Source of the DNA: Didemnitutus sp047777955
GTDB lineage: Bacteria; Verrucomicrobiota; Verrucomicrobiia; Opitutales; Opitutaceae
Length of the DNA stretch: 64,000 nt
Reading direction: 5' to 3'
Assembly: GCF_047777955.1 (NCBI RefSeq)
Contig: NZ_CP180537.1
Location: 1,116,001 to 1,180,000, forward strand
The notes below the pieces were generated by a model. That model searched no databases and was not told the DNA's origin. It saw only the letters and a list, made by a program, of their open reading frames with translations. The position numbers and the translations under genes are program-made. Every line of letters begins with the position of its first letter. The first letter of the stretch is position 1. Of this stretch, positions 9,479 to 18,809 are shown piece after piece.

Positions 9479-9496
9479 CTACCGAAAAAAGGGTAG
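9479..9496. promoter_or_regulatory. 18-bp palindrome, copy 1
   Basis: The sequence CTACCGAAAAAAGGGTAG pairs CTACC with GGTAG across an 8-bp centre. It sits 53 bp upstream of the coupling-protein start codon. It is one of six same-length copies in the mobile element and a likely operator. Confidence 0.65.
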
Positions 9497-9648
9497 CTGG
9501 GCGCCCGCGTCCGAAAGGCGTCCCGGCCCGAGCTCCGAACCCAACGAACTCGTTAGGGTATTGCGTCTGGGGCCAAACAAAGGCGACCGATTCACGCCCA
9601 CCCTGCCAGAGCGTCTTCACCTCGGACGTGCGAAAACCGACCGTTGCG

Positions 9649-9666
9649 CTACCGCATCCCCGGTAG
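9649..9666. promoter_or_regulatory. 18-bp palindrome, copy 2
   Basis: The sequence CTACCGCATCCCCGGTAG shows the same CTACC-N8-GGTAG layout. Its end is 68 bp upstream of the relaxase start codon at 9735. Confidence 0.65.
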
Positions 9667-9734
9667 GCGGGCTACCCCAGAACCGGGAGGGGCGCGCCGT
9701 TGAGCTTGGCGCGCGCGTGGTCGGACTGGGAGGC

Positions 9735-12458
9735 ATGATCACGGTGGGTGTCATCCGCAACGGCGCGACCTATCTTTCGCATCACCTGCGGAAGAACGAT
9801 TACTGGTCGGAAGGCGAAAAGGCCGTGCAAGGCGAATGGATCGGTCTGGCCGCGCCGGCACTCGGCTTGGCCGGGGCCGTGACGGACGCGCCCTTTGAGG
9901 CGCTGCGCTTGAATCGGCATCCGCAAACCGGCGAATCGCTGACGCAGCGACTAATGAAGGACCGCGTGGCGTTCTTCGACATCCAACTATCCGCGCCCAA
10001 GGACGTGAGCGTCCTGGCGCTGGTCGGCGGCGACGAAAGGGTGCGCACCGCCTTCGCCGAGTCGGTGCGCGTGGCCTTGGACGAGATGCAACGGTTCGCC
10101 GCCGTGCGCGAGCGCCGCGGGGAAGCGGCGTTCACCGAAAAATATCGGCTGACCCGCAATGTCGTCGGCGCGCTCTTCCACCACGACGCGAGCCGCGACC
10201 TCGATCCGCAGCTGCACGCGCATGCCGTGCTGGCGAACGTGACGTGGGACGCCGAGCGCAACGCGTGGATGGCGCTGCAACCGGCCGAAATGATGCGGGC
10301 ATCCGGCTATGTGCGGCAGGTCCTGTATCGCGAGCTGGCCGTCCGCCTCCGCGCGCTCGGTTACGAGACCTACGAAATGAATTCGAAGGGCTTTGCGGTG
10401 CGCGGCGTCGAGCACCTGCGCGAACGCTTCTCGAAGCGCGCGCGGCACGTGCAGCAGCTCGCGGAGGAATTTGCGGCGGCGAAAGGCCGGAAGCCGACGA
10501 AGCGCGAGATCGAAGTCCTCGTGCGCGAATCGCGACAGGACAAGCTCACCGAAGCCACGACGCCGGAAGTTCGCGCGCGGCAGCGAGCCGAACTCAACAG
10601 CGAGGAACGCGCCGCGTTGGACGACCTCGTGCGCCGCGCGCGCAGCGACAAGCCCCGGCTGCATCAATCCTACGGCTGGGTCAGCTCCGTCCTCGAAGCG
10701 GCCTTTCGCCACGTCTACGAACGCAACAGCGTCGTGCGCGAAGGCGAGGTGCTGAAGGCCGCGCTCGAACTCCATCCCGATTTCTACCGGTGGCGCGAAC
10801 TGCGCGAAGCGCTCGAAAATCACGCCGATGTCATCCGCAAGGATGGCGAGATGAGTCTCCGCCCCATCCGCCGCGAGGAATCGCAGACCATCGAACGCGT
10901 GAAGGCGGGCCGCAATCGGCGCTTCCCGCTCGGCGACGCGAGCACACTGCCGGCGCATCTGACGCTCGGCCAGCGCCGCGCCGCCGCCGCCCTGCTCGCG
11001 AGCCGGGACTTCGTCGCCGTGCTGATCGGTGACGCGGGCACCGGCAAGACGACGGTCTTGAGCGCGATCGAAGCGGCCCACCGCGCGGCGGGCGGTCAGC
11101 CGTTCCTCCCGCTGGCGCCGACGACGCGAGCGCGCGATGCGATCACGGAAGCGGGTTTCAGCGGCGCCGATACCGTGCAACGGTTCCTCGTCAGCGAACC
11201 GCTGCAACGCAGCGCCGCCGGCCGCGTCGTGCTGGTCGACGAGGCGGGACTCCTCTCCACCGAACAACTCGACCGCCTCACGGCACTGACCCAGGCGGTT
11301 AACGCGCGGCTGCTGCTCGTGGGCGACACCAAGCAGCACTACAGCGTCCAGCGCGGCGACGCGCTGCGGAACGTGCTCACGTTTTCGGACACCCCGGTCG
11401 TGCGCCTGTCCGAAGTCCTCCGGCAGCGCAGCGAGGCGGATCGCCGCTTTAGCCGTCTCCTCGCGTCGGGGGCGTTCGTCGAGGCGTTCACCTTCGCCGA
11501 GCGGCGCGGGCTGATTCGCGCCGCCGAGAACGACGACGCGATGTTTGCCACCGCGGCGGAGCACTACGTGCGGAACCGCCGCAGCGGCGTTCCCACGCTC
11601 GTCGTGATCCCGTTCTGGGATGAAATCGAGCGTTTCAACGCCCACGTGCGTCCCGCGCTGCGGCAGGCGGGGATGCTGGGCACCGACGAGGTGCTCCGGC
11701 GGGCCGTGAAGCCCCTGAACTGGACCGACGAACAGAAGGTGCATTGGGATCAGTATCGGCCCGGTGATCAGCTCCTGTTCGCCCGGGACACGAGCGACTT
11801 CAAACGCGGCGTCGCCGCGGAGGTGGTGCGAGCGGTCTCCAATGGTCTTTGGGTGCGGGGCGCAGACGGCAAGGAAGTGAAACTCACCCGCCGGCAACGC
11901 GCCGCGTTCGACGTGGGCCGCCTGCAAACGCTCCCGATCTCCGTCGGCGAAAAGCTCCTCATCCGGGGACGCGAAGACCGGGAGGGATTCGCCAATGGCG
12001 ATTTCAAGGAAGTCGCCGCCGTCGACCCGGTCGCGGATCGCGTGGTGTTCACCGACGGCCACGAATTGCCCCGCGATTTCGCCGCGTGGACCTACGCGCA
12101 CGCGCTCACGTCGTATCGTTCGCAAGGCAGCACCGCTGAGGAATCCCTGCTGGTGCTGGGCGAAGTCGCGATGTCGGCGCTCGCCCGCCGGCAGTTCTAC
12201 GTCGGGAACACCCGTTACCGCGGCGCCCATGCGATCTACGTCTCCGACAAGGCCAAGATTCTCCGCCGCCTCGCCGCGCCCGATCCGGGCCGCGAGCTGG
12301 CGACGGAATTCACGGCGCGGCATCGCATCGTGATGGGCGAGCGCAACGTGCCGCGCCCCGTGCGCACGATGAGCGCGAAGGTGCGCGCCGCCTGGCAGGC
12401 GATGCACGCGCATCGGCACGGTCGGCGGGCCCACCAAACGCAGAAGGCTAATCTATGA
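9735..12458 (+). CDS. MobF-family conjugative relaxase-helicase (TrwC/TraA-like)
   Basis: I chose the ATG at 9735, which follows a GGGAGG ribosome-binding site, over an upstream start at 9561; it gives 907 residues. Near the N terminus are Tyr13 (GATYLSHHL) and Tyr23 (NDYW), candidates for the nicking tyrosines. The three-histidine metal site is visible as FHHD plus QLHAHAVLAN at residues 149-163. The C-terminal half is a RecD-like SF1 helicase with Walker A GDAGTGKT at 432-439, Walker B VLVDEAG near 500, and a final motif ALTSYRSQGSTAEESL. The protein would nick oriT, pilot the strand and unwind it. The next gene overlaps its stop codon by ATGA. Confidence 0.93.
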   Translation: MITVGVIRNGATYLSHHLRKNDYWSEGEKAVQGEWIGLAAPALGLAGAVTDAPFEALRLNRHPQTGESLTQRLMKDRVAFFDIQLSAPKDVSVLALVGGDERVRTAFAESVRVALDEMQRFAAVRERRGEAAFTEKYRLTRNVVGALFHHDASRDLDPQLHAHAVLANVTWDAERNAWMALQPAEMMRASGYVRQVLYRELAVRLRALGYETYEMNSKGFAVRGVEHLRERFSKRARHVQQLAEEFAAAKGRKPTKREIEVLVRESRQDKLTEATTPEVRARQRAELNSEERAALDDLVRRARSDKPRLHQSYGWVSSVLEAAFRHVYERNSVVREGEVLKAALELHPDFYRWRELREALENHADVIRKDGEMSLRPIRREESQTIERVKAGRNRRFPLGDASTLPAHLTLGQRRAAAALLASRDFVAVLIGDAGTGKTTVLSAIEAAHRAAGGQPFLPLAPTTRARDAITEAGFSGADTVQRFLVSEPLQRSAAGRVVLVDEAGLLSTEQLDRLTALTQAVNARLLLVGDTKQHYSVQRGDALRNVLTFSDTPVVRLSEVLRQRSEADRRFSRLLASGAFVEAFTFAERRGLIRAAENDDAMFATAAEHYVRNRRSGVPTLVVIPFWDEIERFNAHVRPALRQAGMLGTDEVLRRAVKPLNWTDEQKVHWDQYRPGDQLLFARDTSDFKRGVAAEVVRAVSNGLWVRGADGKEVKLTRRQRAAFDVGRLQTLPISVGEKLLIRGREDREGFANGDFKEVAAVDPVADRVVFTDGHELPRDFAAWTYAHALTSYRSQGSTAEESLLVLGEVAMSALARRQFYVGNTRYRGAHAIYVSDKAKILRRLAAPDPGRELATEFTARHRIVMGERNVPRPVRTMSAKVRAAWQAMHAHRHGRRAHQTQKANL

Positions 12459-12844
12459 ACGACAAACCGGTGCAGCGTAAGGGGCGGCAGTATTTCGACA
12501 CCGTCGTCAGCCCCAGCCATGTCACCTTCGACGACGGCAAGGAACAGTGGCGCAACTTTCCCTGGTCGCTCTACGTCGAGGCGCGCTGGGAATACGCGGA
12601 GCCGGATTTCCTGCGCATCGAGATTGGCGATCACATGATCTTTCTCCGCGGTCATAACCTTGGCCCGCTGAAACAAGCCATCGAGGAGCATACGCTGCTT
12701 CGCGTGCGCTCTCGACCGGAGTTGGAAGAGGACCGCGCCAACGAACCCGACAGCTTCGTCACGGGCATCGTGTTCCGCACGGCGGCGCCCCGGCCGGCGA
12801 AAGGCACAGAGGGACAGCAGTTCGAATTCAACCTTATGGGGTAA
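12455..12844 (+). CDS. Hypothetical protein coupled to the relaxase gene
   Basis: The 129-residue product starts in a 4-bp ATGA overlap with the relaxase stop codon, so it is translationally coupled to it. It has no signal peptide or membrane segment. The middle (RIEIGDHMIFLRGHNLGPLKQAIEEH) looks like a small alpha/beta fold. I recognise no family. Its position suggests an accessory factor of DNA processing, but that is inference from context only. Confidence 0.7.
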   Translation: MNDKPVQRKGRQYFDTVVSPSHVTFDDGKEQWRNFPWSLYVEARWEYAEPDFLRIEIGDHMIFLRGHNLGPLKQAIEEHTLLRVRSRPELEEDRANEPDSFVTGIVFRTAAPRPAKGTEGQQFEFNLMG

Positions 12845-13071
12845 CATAAAGCGCGATATCCGGTCAGAGAAAGAGACAGTTTTCCCTCGGCGGCGGCGAC
12901 CGCCCGGCGGGTTCCAAAACTCCGACTACCGAATTTTCGGTAGGCCCGCAAAGTTGCGACCGCCGCAATAATGTTCGTCTTCGCCATCACGCGACGAATT
13001 CCAACGAAAGGAGGAAAAAGGCGCGCGGGTTTCGGCCCCCACAAGTGCCGGCATCGAAAAAGGAGACTGTC
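12845..13071. promoter_or_regulatory. Upstream region of the secretion operon
   Basis: This 227-bp gap between the relaxase operon and the pilin gene contains palindrome copy 3 (12926-12943). It also has a strong orphan Shine-Dalgarno-like string AAAGGAGG (about 13007-13014) with no start codon at the right distance, and the real ribosome site AGGAG (13061-13065) before the pilin ATG. It probably holds the main promoter of the type IV secretion operon. Confidence 0.45.
12926..12943. promoter_or_regulatory. 18-bp palindrome, copy 3
   Basis: CTACCGAATTTTCGGTAG is the most symmetric copy, with 8-bp arms (CTACCGAA / TTCGGTAG). It lies 128 bp upstream of the first gene of the secretion operon. 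Confidence 0.7.
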
Positions 13072-13485
13072 ATGACGACCTTGATTCAGCTGACGCCGTA
13101 TCTGGCGCTGGCTTTGGGGGCGGCGATGCTCGCACGGGCGCTGCATCTGTGTTCGGAAAATCGGCCGCAATCCGCGGAGACCAATCGGCGTCGTGTGTGG
13201 ATTCTCTTCACCGTCACGCTCGCGTGGCCGACGCTGGCGCAGGCGGCGGCGGTCGATCTCAAGACGGCGACCGAGTCGGGCAACGCGATCATCATGTATC
13301 TCAGCGGCACCTTTGCTGCGGTGGGCATCGTGGCCGCGGGTGTCGCGATGATGATGGGCCGCCAGTCCATCGCGAAGTGGGCCTTCGCCGGCGCGATGGT
13401 CAGCGGGCTCGCCTTCGCGATCGTGCGCACGATGTGGAGCAACATGGGCATCGAAGCCGCGGACGTCGGCACGTTCACCCCGTAA
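13072..13485 (+). CDS. trbC: TrbC/VirB2-like conjugative pilin
   Basis: I set the start at ATG 13072, preceded by AGGAG at 6-bp spacing, rather than the GTG at 13045; this gives 137 residues. The sequence has a long N-terminal signal region ending near TLAQAAA, where a signal peptidase could cut. Two hydrophobic helices follow (IIMYLSGTFAAVGIVAAG and WAFAGAMVSGLAFAIV), as in VirB2/TrbC pilins. It is the first gene of the secretion operon and precedes the VirB3/TrbD-position and VirB4 genes. The product would polymerise into the conjugative pilus after processing. Confidence 0.8.
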   Translation: MTTLIQLTPYLALALGAAMLARALHLCSENRPQSAETNRRRVWILFTVTLAWPTLAQAAAVDLKTATESGNAIIMYLSGTFAAVGIVAAGVAMMMGRQSIAKWAFAGAMVSGLAFAIVRTMWSNMGIEAADVGTFTP

Positions 13486-13497
13486 GGCCGCGCTCCC

Positions 13498-14091
13498 ATG
13501 CACGCCACGCACCTTCACGAGCACGACGCCAACCAGGGCGCGAAGTCGTCCGGCGAGTTCCTGGGGATGACCGGCAACTCCGGCTGGTATCTCCTCGGCT
13601 CCAGCGGAGTGACAATCCTCATGGTCGTCTTCCTCTGGGGCATGCTCGGCGTCTCACTGCTGTTCTGCCTGCTCGTGGGGGTCGTGCTGTGCGGGCTTTC
13701 GGTGGCCTATGTCTTCGCGCTGAAAAACAACCGGCCGGAGCACTACGATACGGACTTTTTCGAATCCGGGCTCGTGGAGGCCGGCGTCATGGCGTTTCGG
13801 TTTTCTCCGCGGGCCAAGAGTCCTGCGAATCCATTCCACGGGGGCGTGTCCCTCGCGGCGCACGATGTCGCGGCGAGCAAGGCCGCCGCGCCGAGTAGCC
13901 GGCCAGCAGTGCGGCCCTTCCGCGCGACGGCGGCAATCTCGACGCCGGCCGCGGAGACTCCGGCACCGCGGAAGCCAAAGAGCGAACCGGTGATCGCTCG
14001 GGCCGCTTTTGAACAGGTGGTGGAACGCCTCGCCGAGACGGAGGCGTTGCTCGAAGAAACGTTGGCCGAATCCGCGGAGGAACGCGCATGA
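13498..14091 (+). CDS. Membrane protein in the VirB3/TrbD position
   Basis: This 197-residue protein has two adjacent hydrophobic segments at about residues 31-52 and 54-75, then a Pro/Ala-rich tail ending in a charged helix (EQVVERLAETEALLEETLAES). VirB3/TrbD proteins are short bitopic proteins encoded between the pilin and VirB4, so position and topology agree. The extended C-terminal tail is unusual for that family and sequence similarity is not obvious. It overlaps the VirB4 start by ATGA. Confidence 0.65.
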   Translation: MHATHLHEHDANQGAKSSGEFLGMTGNSGWYLLGSSGVTILMVVFLWGMLGVSLLFCLLVGVVLCGLSVAYVFALKNNRPEHYDTDFFESGLVEAGVMAFRFSPRAKSPANPFHGGVSLAAHDVAASKAAAPSSRPAVRPFRATAAISTPAAETPAPRKPKSEPVIARAAFEQVVERLAETEALLEETLAESAEERA

Positions 14092-16790
14092 GAGTCGAGC
14101 CGCCAGACGGGTATTTCGGCGAGGACATGATTGTCTTCGAAGGCCTGCATCGGGGCGGCTACATCGCGCGCGGCTTCGAAGTGATCGCGCCGGATTTGGA
14201 GCAGGCCGATCCGGTGCACCATAATACTTTCGAATCCGACCTGGTCGCGTTGCTCTCGGTCCTGAAGCCCGGCTGGCGATTGCAGGTGCAGTGGACGAAC
14301 GACTCGGATTTTCGCCGGCCGTTGCAGCATTATCGGGACGACACGGTGAAGCACGGCGCCAACGAATGGAGCGTCCGGCAGCGCAACGAGCGCTTCGTCC
14401 GCTTCTGGCGGATGGCGGAAGAAGGCGTGCTGCGCCGCGAACGGCTGCGGCTGTATTTCACGACTCCCATCGATGCCGCCGTCCTCGGGCAGAAGAGCGG
14501 CCGGCTGACGCGCGAAGCGCTGCTGGCCGCGTATGCCGAGCAATTCCACCAACTCGGCCAATTCCTCCATGCGCTCTTCGCCGGCAGCGGCGGGCAGGTG
14601 CGGTCGATGACGGATCACGATCATTTCCTACACTACCTCGAATTTCTGAATCCCTCCCTCCCAGAGCAGAAGGTTTCCGACCCGCTCGAATTCTTCGATC
14701 CGGAGAAATCGCTCCAGGAGAACTGCTGGCTCGGCGAAGGCCGGCCGCTTGAAAAACCCGACACCGGGTTCTACCTCGATGGCTGCTATCACGGCATGCT
14801 GGTCCTGAAAGCGCTGCCGAAGCGCACCCGGCCCAGCATCGCGTATATCCTCACGAAGCTCGGGTTTCGCGACTACGCGATCACGGTGAACGTCGAGGCC
14901 GTCGACGTGGAAGAACTGATCGAGAAGGAGCAGAAGGAGCTGAACCGCGTCGAGGGCGATTATGAGAGCTTGAAGAAGGTGAAGCTCCTCGCGGCGATGA
15001 AGATCAAGGCGGCGAAGATCGCCCGTTATTCGAACGGCGACAGTTCTCCCTACCGCATCCAATACCTTATTCGGGCGTGGGACCGGAACCGTGAAGATCT
15101 GCGCGCGAAGCTCACCGCGCTGAAAGCCGCGGTGGGCAGCATGGAGCGCGCGCAGGCGTATGAGCCCGCGCTCGAAAGCTCGGCCCGCAATTTCTTCTTC
15201 TGCACGTGGCCAGGCTGGTCCTACAGCCGTTACGACGCGCTATGGCACGACTACGACGACGCCCTCGTCGCCAACATCCTCCCGTTCTCCTCAACTCCGA
15301 CCGGGCACCTCGACAACGCGGAGTTTCTGTTTGAAGGGCCGAACGGCAACCTCGTTGGCGGGCGGACGTTCGTCGGCGAAGGCGCGAGCCAGACGCCGCA
15401 GAACGCGGTCGTCATCGGCACGACGGGTTCGGGCAAGAGCGTCAACGTGATCGACATCCTCACGCAGACGGAGCCGTTCTACCACTACACGATGATCGTG
15501 GAGGAAGGTGAGTCCTATACGACGTATGCCAAGACCGTCGATGCCGCGTGCCAGCCGCTCATCGTCCAAGCGAACGGCAAGCTGACGATGAATTACCTCG
15601 ATACGCGGGGCCTGCCGCTGTCGGGGCTGCATCTCTCTGCCGCCGCCGCGCTGCCCATGCTGATGGTCGGCCAGTCGAAGGACGAAGACCGCAACAAGCT
15701 GCGGCACGCGCTCCTGAACAATGCCATCGGCCGCCTCTACGACGATTTCGCCCGCTGGTATTTCAACAAGCATCCGGAGTCGCGGCCCCTGCTGACCCGC
15801 CGGGCCGCGACGTTGGAAGCGTTTCGCCGGATGCGGATGGGGCCACAGGCCACGGCGCTCGATGCGTTCCTCGAGTTCGCCGAGTTCGAAAAGGCCCAGC
15901 CGGACGAAGCGTCGGCCCTGTTGCGGGCGCAATCCGAGGAAGACGTGCTGCGATTCGCGAAGGAGACGGCGGGCGCGCAAGCGGTCCGCGATCTCGTCTT
16001 CGCCGATCTGGCCGCCGCGGATCAGCCGCAGCACGGGCATCTCCAGGAACTGCTCGCCGCCGAGGCATCCGGCACCCACGCCGATGAAATGCGGTATCTG
16101 GCGACGCTGCTCGAACCGTGGTCGAGCGGCGGCAGCTACGGCGAATTGTTCGACGGCGTGTCGAACGTGAACCTCACCGGCAAGATCGCGCACTTCGAAC
16201 TGGGCTACATCCCGGAATCGGCGGAGGAACTGAAGGCCGCTGCCGCCTTCCTCATCGCGAATTACACGCGGTCGCACATGATGCGGCTCCCGCGCGCGCT
16301 CCGGAAGCGCAACATTTTCGAGGAAGTGGCGCGCTTCTCCCTCGTGCCCTCGGGCAAGAAGGTGCTGCGCGAGTCCTACCAGCAGCTCCGGAAATACAAC
16401 GTCTGGAACGTCGCGACGGTGCAGAACTACGAGCAGTTCAAAACCTCGGACATCCGCGGCGCGGTGCTCGGGAACAGCCGCATGCTGCTCCTCATGCGTC
16501 AGAGTGACCGCAGCGATGTCGAGGATCTGAGCCGCGACTTCCCGATCCCGGAGACGGTGAAGGACGCCGTCATGAGTCACCCCGAGCCGGAAAAGCTCAC
16601 GGGCACGAAGTTCTCCCAATTCACCTACTATCACACCGACGAGCGCCGGCCGCTGATCGTCACGATGCGGAATGTCGCGTCCCGCGAGATGCTCTACTGC
16701 GCGTCCAGTTCGGGCACTCACTTCGATCAGCGCGCAGCGGACCTGAAGGGTCAGGCTGACGTCGTGAACGCAATCATCGCCAACTCCTGA
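14088..16790 (+). CDS. trbE: TrbE/VirB4-type secretion ATPase
   Basis: The 900-residue product is the large ATPase of a type IV secretion system. A VirB4-like N-terminal region with a coiled-coil stretch (EELIEKEQKELNRVEGDYESL) leads to Walker A GTTGSGKS near residue 444. Downstream motifs include FEEVARFSLVPSGKKVL in the position of the Walker B region and QLRKYNVWNVATVQNYEQF, where VirB4 proteins have a conserved glutamine-containing motif. It energises pilus assembly and substrate transport at the inner membrane. The Walker B acidic pair reads FEE rather than the common DE. Confidence 0.88.
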   Translation: MRVEPPDGYFGEDMIVFEGLHRGGYIARGFEVIAPDLEQADPVHHNTFESDLVALLSVLKPGWRLQVQWTNDSDFRRPLQHYRDDTVKHGANEWSVRQRNERFVRFWRMAEEGVLRRERLRLYFTTPIDAAVLGQKSGRLTREALLAAYAEQFHQLGQFLHALFAGSGGQVRSMTDHDHFLHYLEFLNPSLPEQKVSDPLEFFDPEKSLQENCWLGEGRPLEKPDTGFYLDGCYHGMLVLKALPKRTRPSIAYILTKLGFRDYAITVNVEAVDVEELIEKEQKELNRVEGDYESLKKVKLLAAMKIKAAKIARYSNGDSSPYRIQYLIRAWDRNREDLRAKLTALKAAVGSMERAQAYEPALESSARNFFFCTWPGWSYSRYDALWHDYDDALVANILPFSSTPTGHLDNAEFLFEGPNGNLVGGRTFVGEGASQTPQNAVVIGTTGSGKSVNVIDILTQTEPFYHYTMIVEEGESYTTYAKTVDAACQPLIVQANGKLTMNYLDTRGLPLSGLHLSAAAALPMLMVGQSKDEDRNKLRHALLNNAIGRLYDDFARWYFNKHPESRPLLTRRAATLEAFRRMRMGPQATALDAFLEFAEFEKAQPDEASALLRAQSEEDVLRFAKETAGAQAVRDLVFADLAAADQPQHGHLQELLAAEASGTHADEMRYLATLLEPWSSGGSYGELFDGVSNVNLTGKIAHFELGYIPESAEELKAAAAFLIANYTRSHMMRLPRALRKRNIFEEVARFSLVPSGKKVLRESYQQLRKYNVWNVATVQNYEQFKTSDIRGAVLGNSRMLLLMRQSDRSDVEDLSRDFPIPETVKDAVMSHPEPEKLTGTKFSQFTYYHTDERRPLIVTMRNVASREMLYCASSSGTHFDQRAADLKGQADVVNAIIANS

Positions 16791-16794
16791 AGCC

Positions 16795-17451
16795 ATGAAA
16801 CCTCACCGGGAAATTCAAAACGAGGCGCAGCAACTGGTCCTGCAAGGCCGGGAGTATCTGGCGGAGCGCCGCGCCCTCGCGGCGGACGCTCCGGTCGTGG
16901 CGCTGCCGCGCGTGCTAGCGCGGCTGCCTGATTCCCGCGTCGCCGTGGCCAATGTCGCGCTGCTCGCGGAAAGCGAGGCGCGAGAGGAGCACCGCCAGCG
17001 GCACATCGAAGCGGACATCGAAAACGACGAATTGATGTTTCGTCTGATCGAACGCGAAAACCAACTGGACGCGGAAGGACGCGTGCTGCGAGAAGGCGAA
17101 CCGGAGACGATCATGGTCAGCCGCTCCGGCTTCGATCTGCTGCTCGCCGGCTACGAGTTGGTAGAGGAGGAGCGCCTGGCGGAAGCCCTGGCACCTTACT
17201 CGGCACGGGAGATCGGGGACGCCAAATCCGATCCGGCGGCGGTGGCCAAAATCGAAGAGATCCTCGAAACGAGTGAGCTACCCGTGGCCGACCGGATGCG
17301 CGCGAAAGCGGAGATCGTAGACTTTCTCGAAGGCCGTTTGGACGCGGGCGAATTCATCGAGCACGCGATCGATCGGCATCGGCTGCGCGAAGTCTGCGCG
17401 GAGCGCCAGACGCAGCGTTCGGAGCTACGCCTCACCATCGATCACGACTAA
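16795..17451 (+). CDS. Hypothetical soluble protein of the secretion operon
   Basis: This 218-residue, strongly acidic and helical protein has no membrane segment or signal peptide. It starts 5 bp after the VirB4 stop codon and is clearly part of the operon. Repeated Glu/Arg-rich helices (ESEAREEHRQRHIEADIENDE) suggest coiled coil. I recognise no family, and no equivalent is known to me in RP4-type trb clusters. A scaffold or cytoplasmic partner of the VirB4 ATPase is possible but unproven. Confidence 0.7.
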   Translation: MKPHREIQNEAQQLVLQGREYLAERRALAADAPVVALPRVLARLPDSRVAVANVALLAESEAREEHRQRHIEADIENDELMFRLIERENQLDAEGRVLREGEPETIMVSRSGFDLLLAGYELVEEERLAEALAPYSAREIGDAKSDPAAVAKIEEILETSELPVADRMRAKAEIVDFLEGRLDAGEFIEHAIDRHRLREVCAERQTQRSELRLTIDHD

Positions 17452-17470
17452 CCCTCAACCTCCTCCCGCC

Positions 17471-17965
17471 ATGCGACGAATCCTCGATATCTTTTCCATC
17501 TGCCAGCCGCTGGTGATCGCGATTCTGGCGATGTTGGTGGTAATGCTGCTCACGCAGGGATGCAGCACGATGAGTGCAAACTCCGCCGGCGGGACCCGCG
17601 ATTTCGCGACCACGGCGGCGACGACGGCCGGCGGCGCCTACATCGGTGCCAAGGAAGGCGACGGCAAGGCGAAGAACGCCGCCGTCGGCGCTGCCGCCGG
17701 GTTCGTCGTCGGCGAAGCCGTGAACTACCTCAACAACAAGGCACAGAAGGAGGCCTACCTCGCGGGCTACGAAAAGGGCCAGTCCAACGCCGTGAAGCAG
17801 CAGTATTGGATCGCCCGGGCCAATCAGCGCCCGGCGGCCGATGACGGTTACGAGGAGACGTATTACGAAATCGACGTGCCGCAGTCCGACCGGGACGGCG
17901 TGCGCCGTGAACCGACGAAACGCGTCATCCGCGTGGTCGCACCTCGGGAGGATGCGGGATCATGA
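17471..17965 (+). CDS. Glycine-zipper lipoprotein
   Basis: The 164-residue product starts with a hydrophobic helix ending in the lipobox-like LLTQGCS, so it is probably anchored as a lipoprotein at Cys31. Residues about 45-85 carry small-residue repeats (GGAYIGAKEGDGKAKNAAVG, then GAAAGFVVGEAV) typical of glycine-zipper outer-membrane proteins. In secretion systems such lipoproteins (VirB7 or TraT-like) can stabilise the outer-membrane core or give entry exclusion. The stop codon overlaps the TrbJ start by ATGA. Confidence 0.7.
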   Translation: MRRILDIFSICQPLVIAILAMLVVMLLTQGCSTMSANSAGGTRDFATTAATTAGGAYIGAKEGDGKAKNAAVGAAAGFVVGEAVNYLNNKAQKEAYLAGYEKGQSNAVKQQYWIARANQRPAADDGYEETYYEIDVPQSDRDGVRREPTKRVIRVVAPREDAGS

Positions 17966-18768
17966 AAACGGTGCTTCTCACCTTTCTCTCCGTCGTGGCG
18001 TTCGCACCTTGCCGCGCGCAATGGGCGGTCATCGACGTGGCGAGCATCCAGCAGAGCGCGATGAACTACGCTGCCCTCGTGCAGCAACTCTCCAATCAGG
18101 CTTCGCAGATCACGAATCAGATTCAGCAAATTCAGCAGTTCGAAACGCAGCTCAAGCGACTCGGGAACATGGCCGACGTGAAAGCGCTCGTCGGCTTTCC
18201 GGAGTTCAGACTCGACCTGAACCTGCCCACGAAAATCAAAGTATGGGCGGACGGCGTCGCCCGGGTGGATGGGCGTGGCATCTTTGGCGACACGCGCGGC
18301 GGAATCTACGCCCCCATCACGCCAGACTTCACCGATTTCAATGGCGGTGCGATTGAGCGCGATCCGCAGACCTACAAGACGGCGCAGGCCGTGACGGAGA
18401 CCGTCGATGAATTCAAATCGGTGCAGACGGACGTCTATACGCGTCGGGAGAATCTGAAGCGTGCCATCGCCGCCACGAGCGAAGCCATGCAGGCGGCGGA
18501 AACGGCAGCGGAACAGCAGAAGTTGGCGACCGTCCTCGATGCCCAATACGGCGAACTCGCAGCCGTGGATTCCGAAGTCGCATTGAGCGCCGCCCAGGTG
18601 CAGGTCCGCGCCGCAGAATCCACGGCAATGACCAACGCGCAAAGAGACGCGGACGCAGAGGTTAGGAGTCGGCTTTCGCAACAGGAGGCGGCGAAGGTGA
18701 GCAGCACGTTCAAGCCGCAATATGACTCCGTGCTTCGGTATGTGACTGAACGTCCCTACCGCCCCTGA
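17962..18768 (+). CDS. trbJ: TrbJ/VirB5-like periplasmic protein
   Basis: The 268-residue product has a cleavable signal peptide (TVLLTFLSVVAFAPCRAQ) followed by VIDVASIQQSAMNYAALVQQL and a Gln-rich coiled coil (NQIQQIQQFETQLKRL). This is the pattern of TrbJ/VirB5 proteins, which sit at the pilus tip or periplasm. A second long helix (about residues 150-235) is also coiled-coil-like. The C-terminal TFKPQYD resembles TFKPRYN near the end of the next gene product. It starts within the preceding lipoprotein gene's stop codon. Confidence 0.8.
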   Translation: MKTVLLTFLSVVAFAPCRAQWAVIDVASIQQSAMNYAALVQQLSNQASQITNQIQQIQQFETQLKRLGNMADVKALVGFPEFRLDLNLPTKIKVWADGVARVDGRGIFGDTRGGIYAPITPDFTDFNGGAIERDPQTYKTAQAVTETVDEFKSVQTDVYTRRENLKRAIAATSEAMQAAETAAEQQKLATVLDAQYGELAAVDSEVALSAAQVQVRAAESTAMTNAQRDADAEVRSRLSQQEAAKVSSTFKPQYDSVLRYVTERPYRP

Positions 18769-18809
18769 GCATGCAACGAAGCTGCGGATTTCAGGTCAAA
18801 AATGGGGAA

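Larger units (their letters stand above)
9426..9734. other. Divergent intergenic region; candidate oriT and control region
   Basis: This 309-bp region separates the divergent coupling-protein and relaxase genes. It holds two copies of the 18-bp palindrome (9479-9496 and 9649-9666) and a widely spaced 10-bp inverted repeat GCGTGAATCG / CGATTCACGC (9456-9465 and 9588-9597). The right arm extends to a 12-mer also found at 30158-30169. MobF relaxases usually nick close to their own gene, so the origin of transfer may lie here, but no nic site can be assigned by eye. A good Shine-Dalgarno (GGGAGG, 9728-9733) precedes the relaxase ATG at 9735. Confidence 0.5.

Noticed and set aside
9987..12437. An 816-codon open frame on the minus strand opposite the relaxase.
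   Set aside because: The plus strand has clear MobF relaxase and helicase motifs. The antisense frame is a GC-driven shadow.
13007..13044. A start codon following the strong AAAGGAGG site.
   Set aside because: No ATG, GTG or TTG lies at a workable distance in a sustained frame. The pilin start at 13072 has its own ribosome site.
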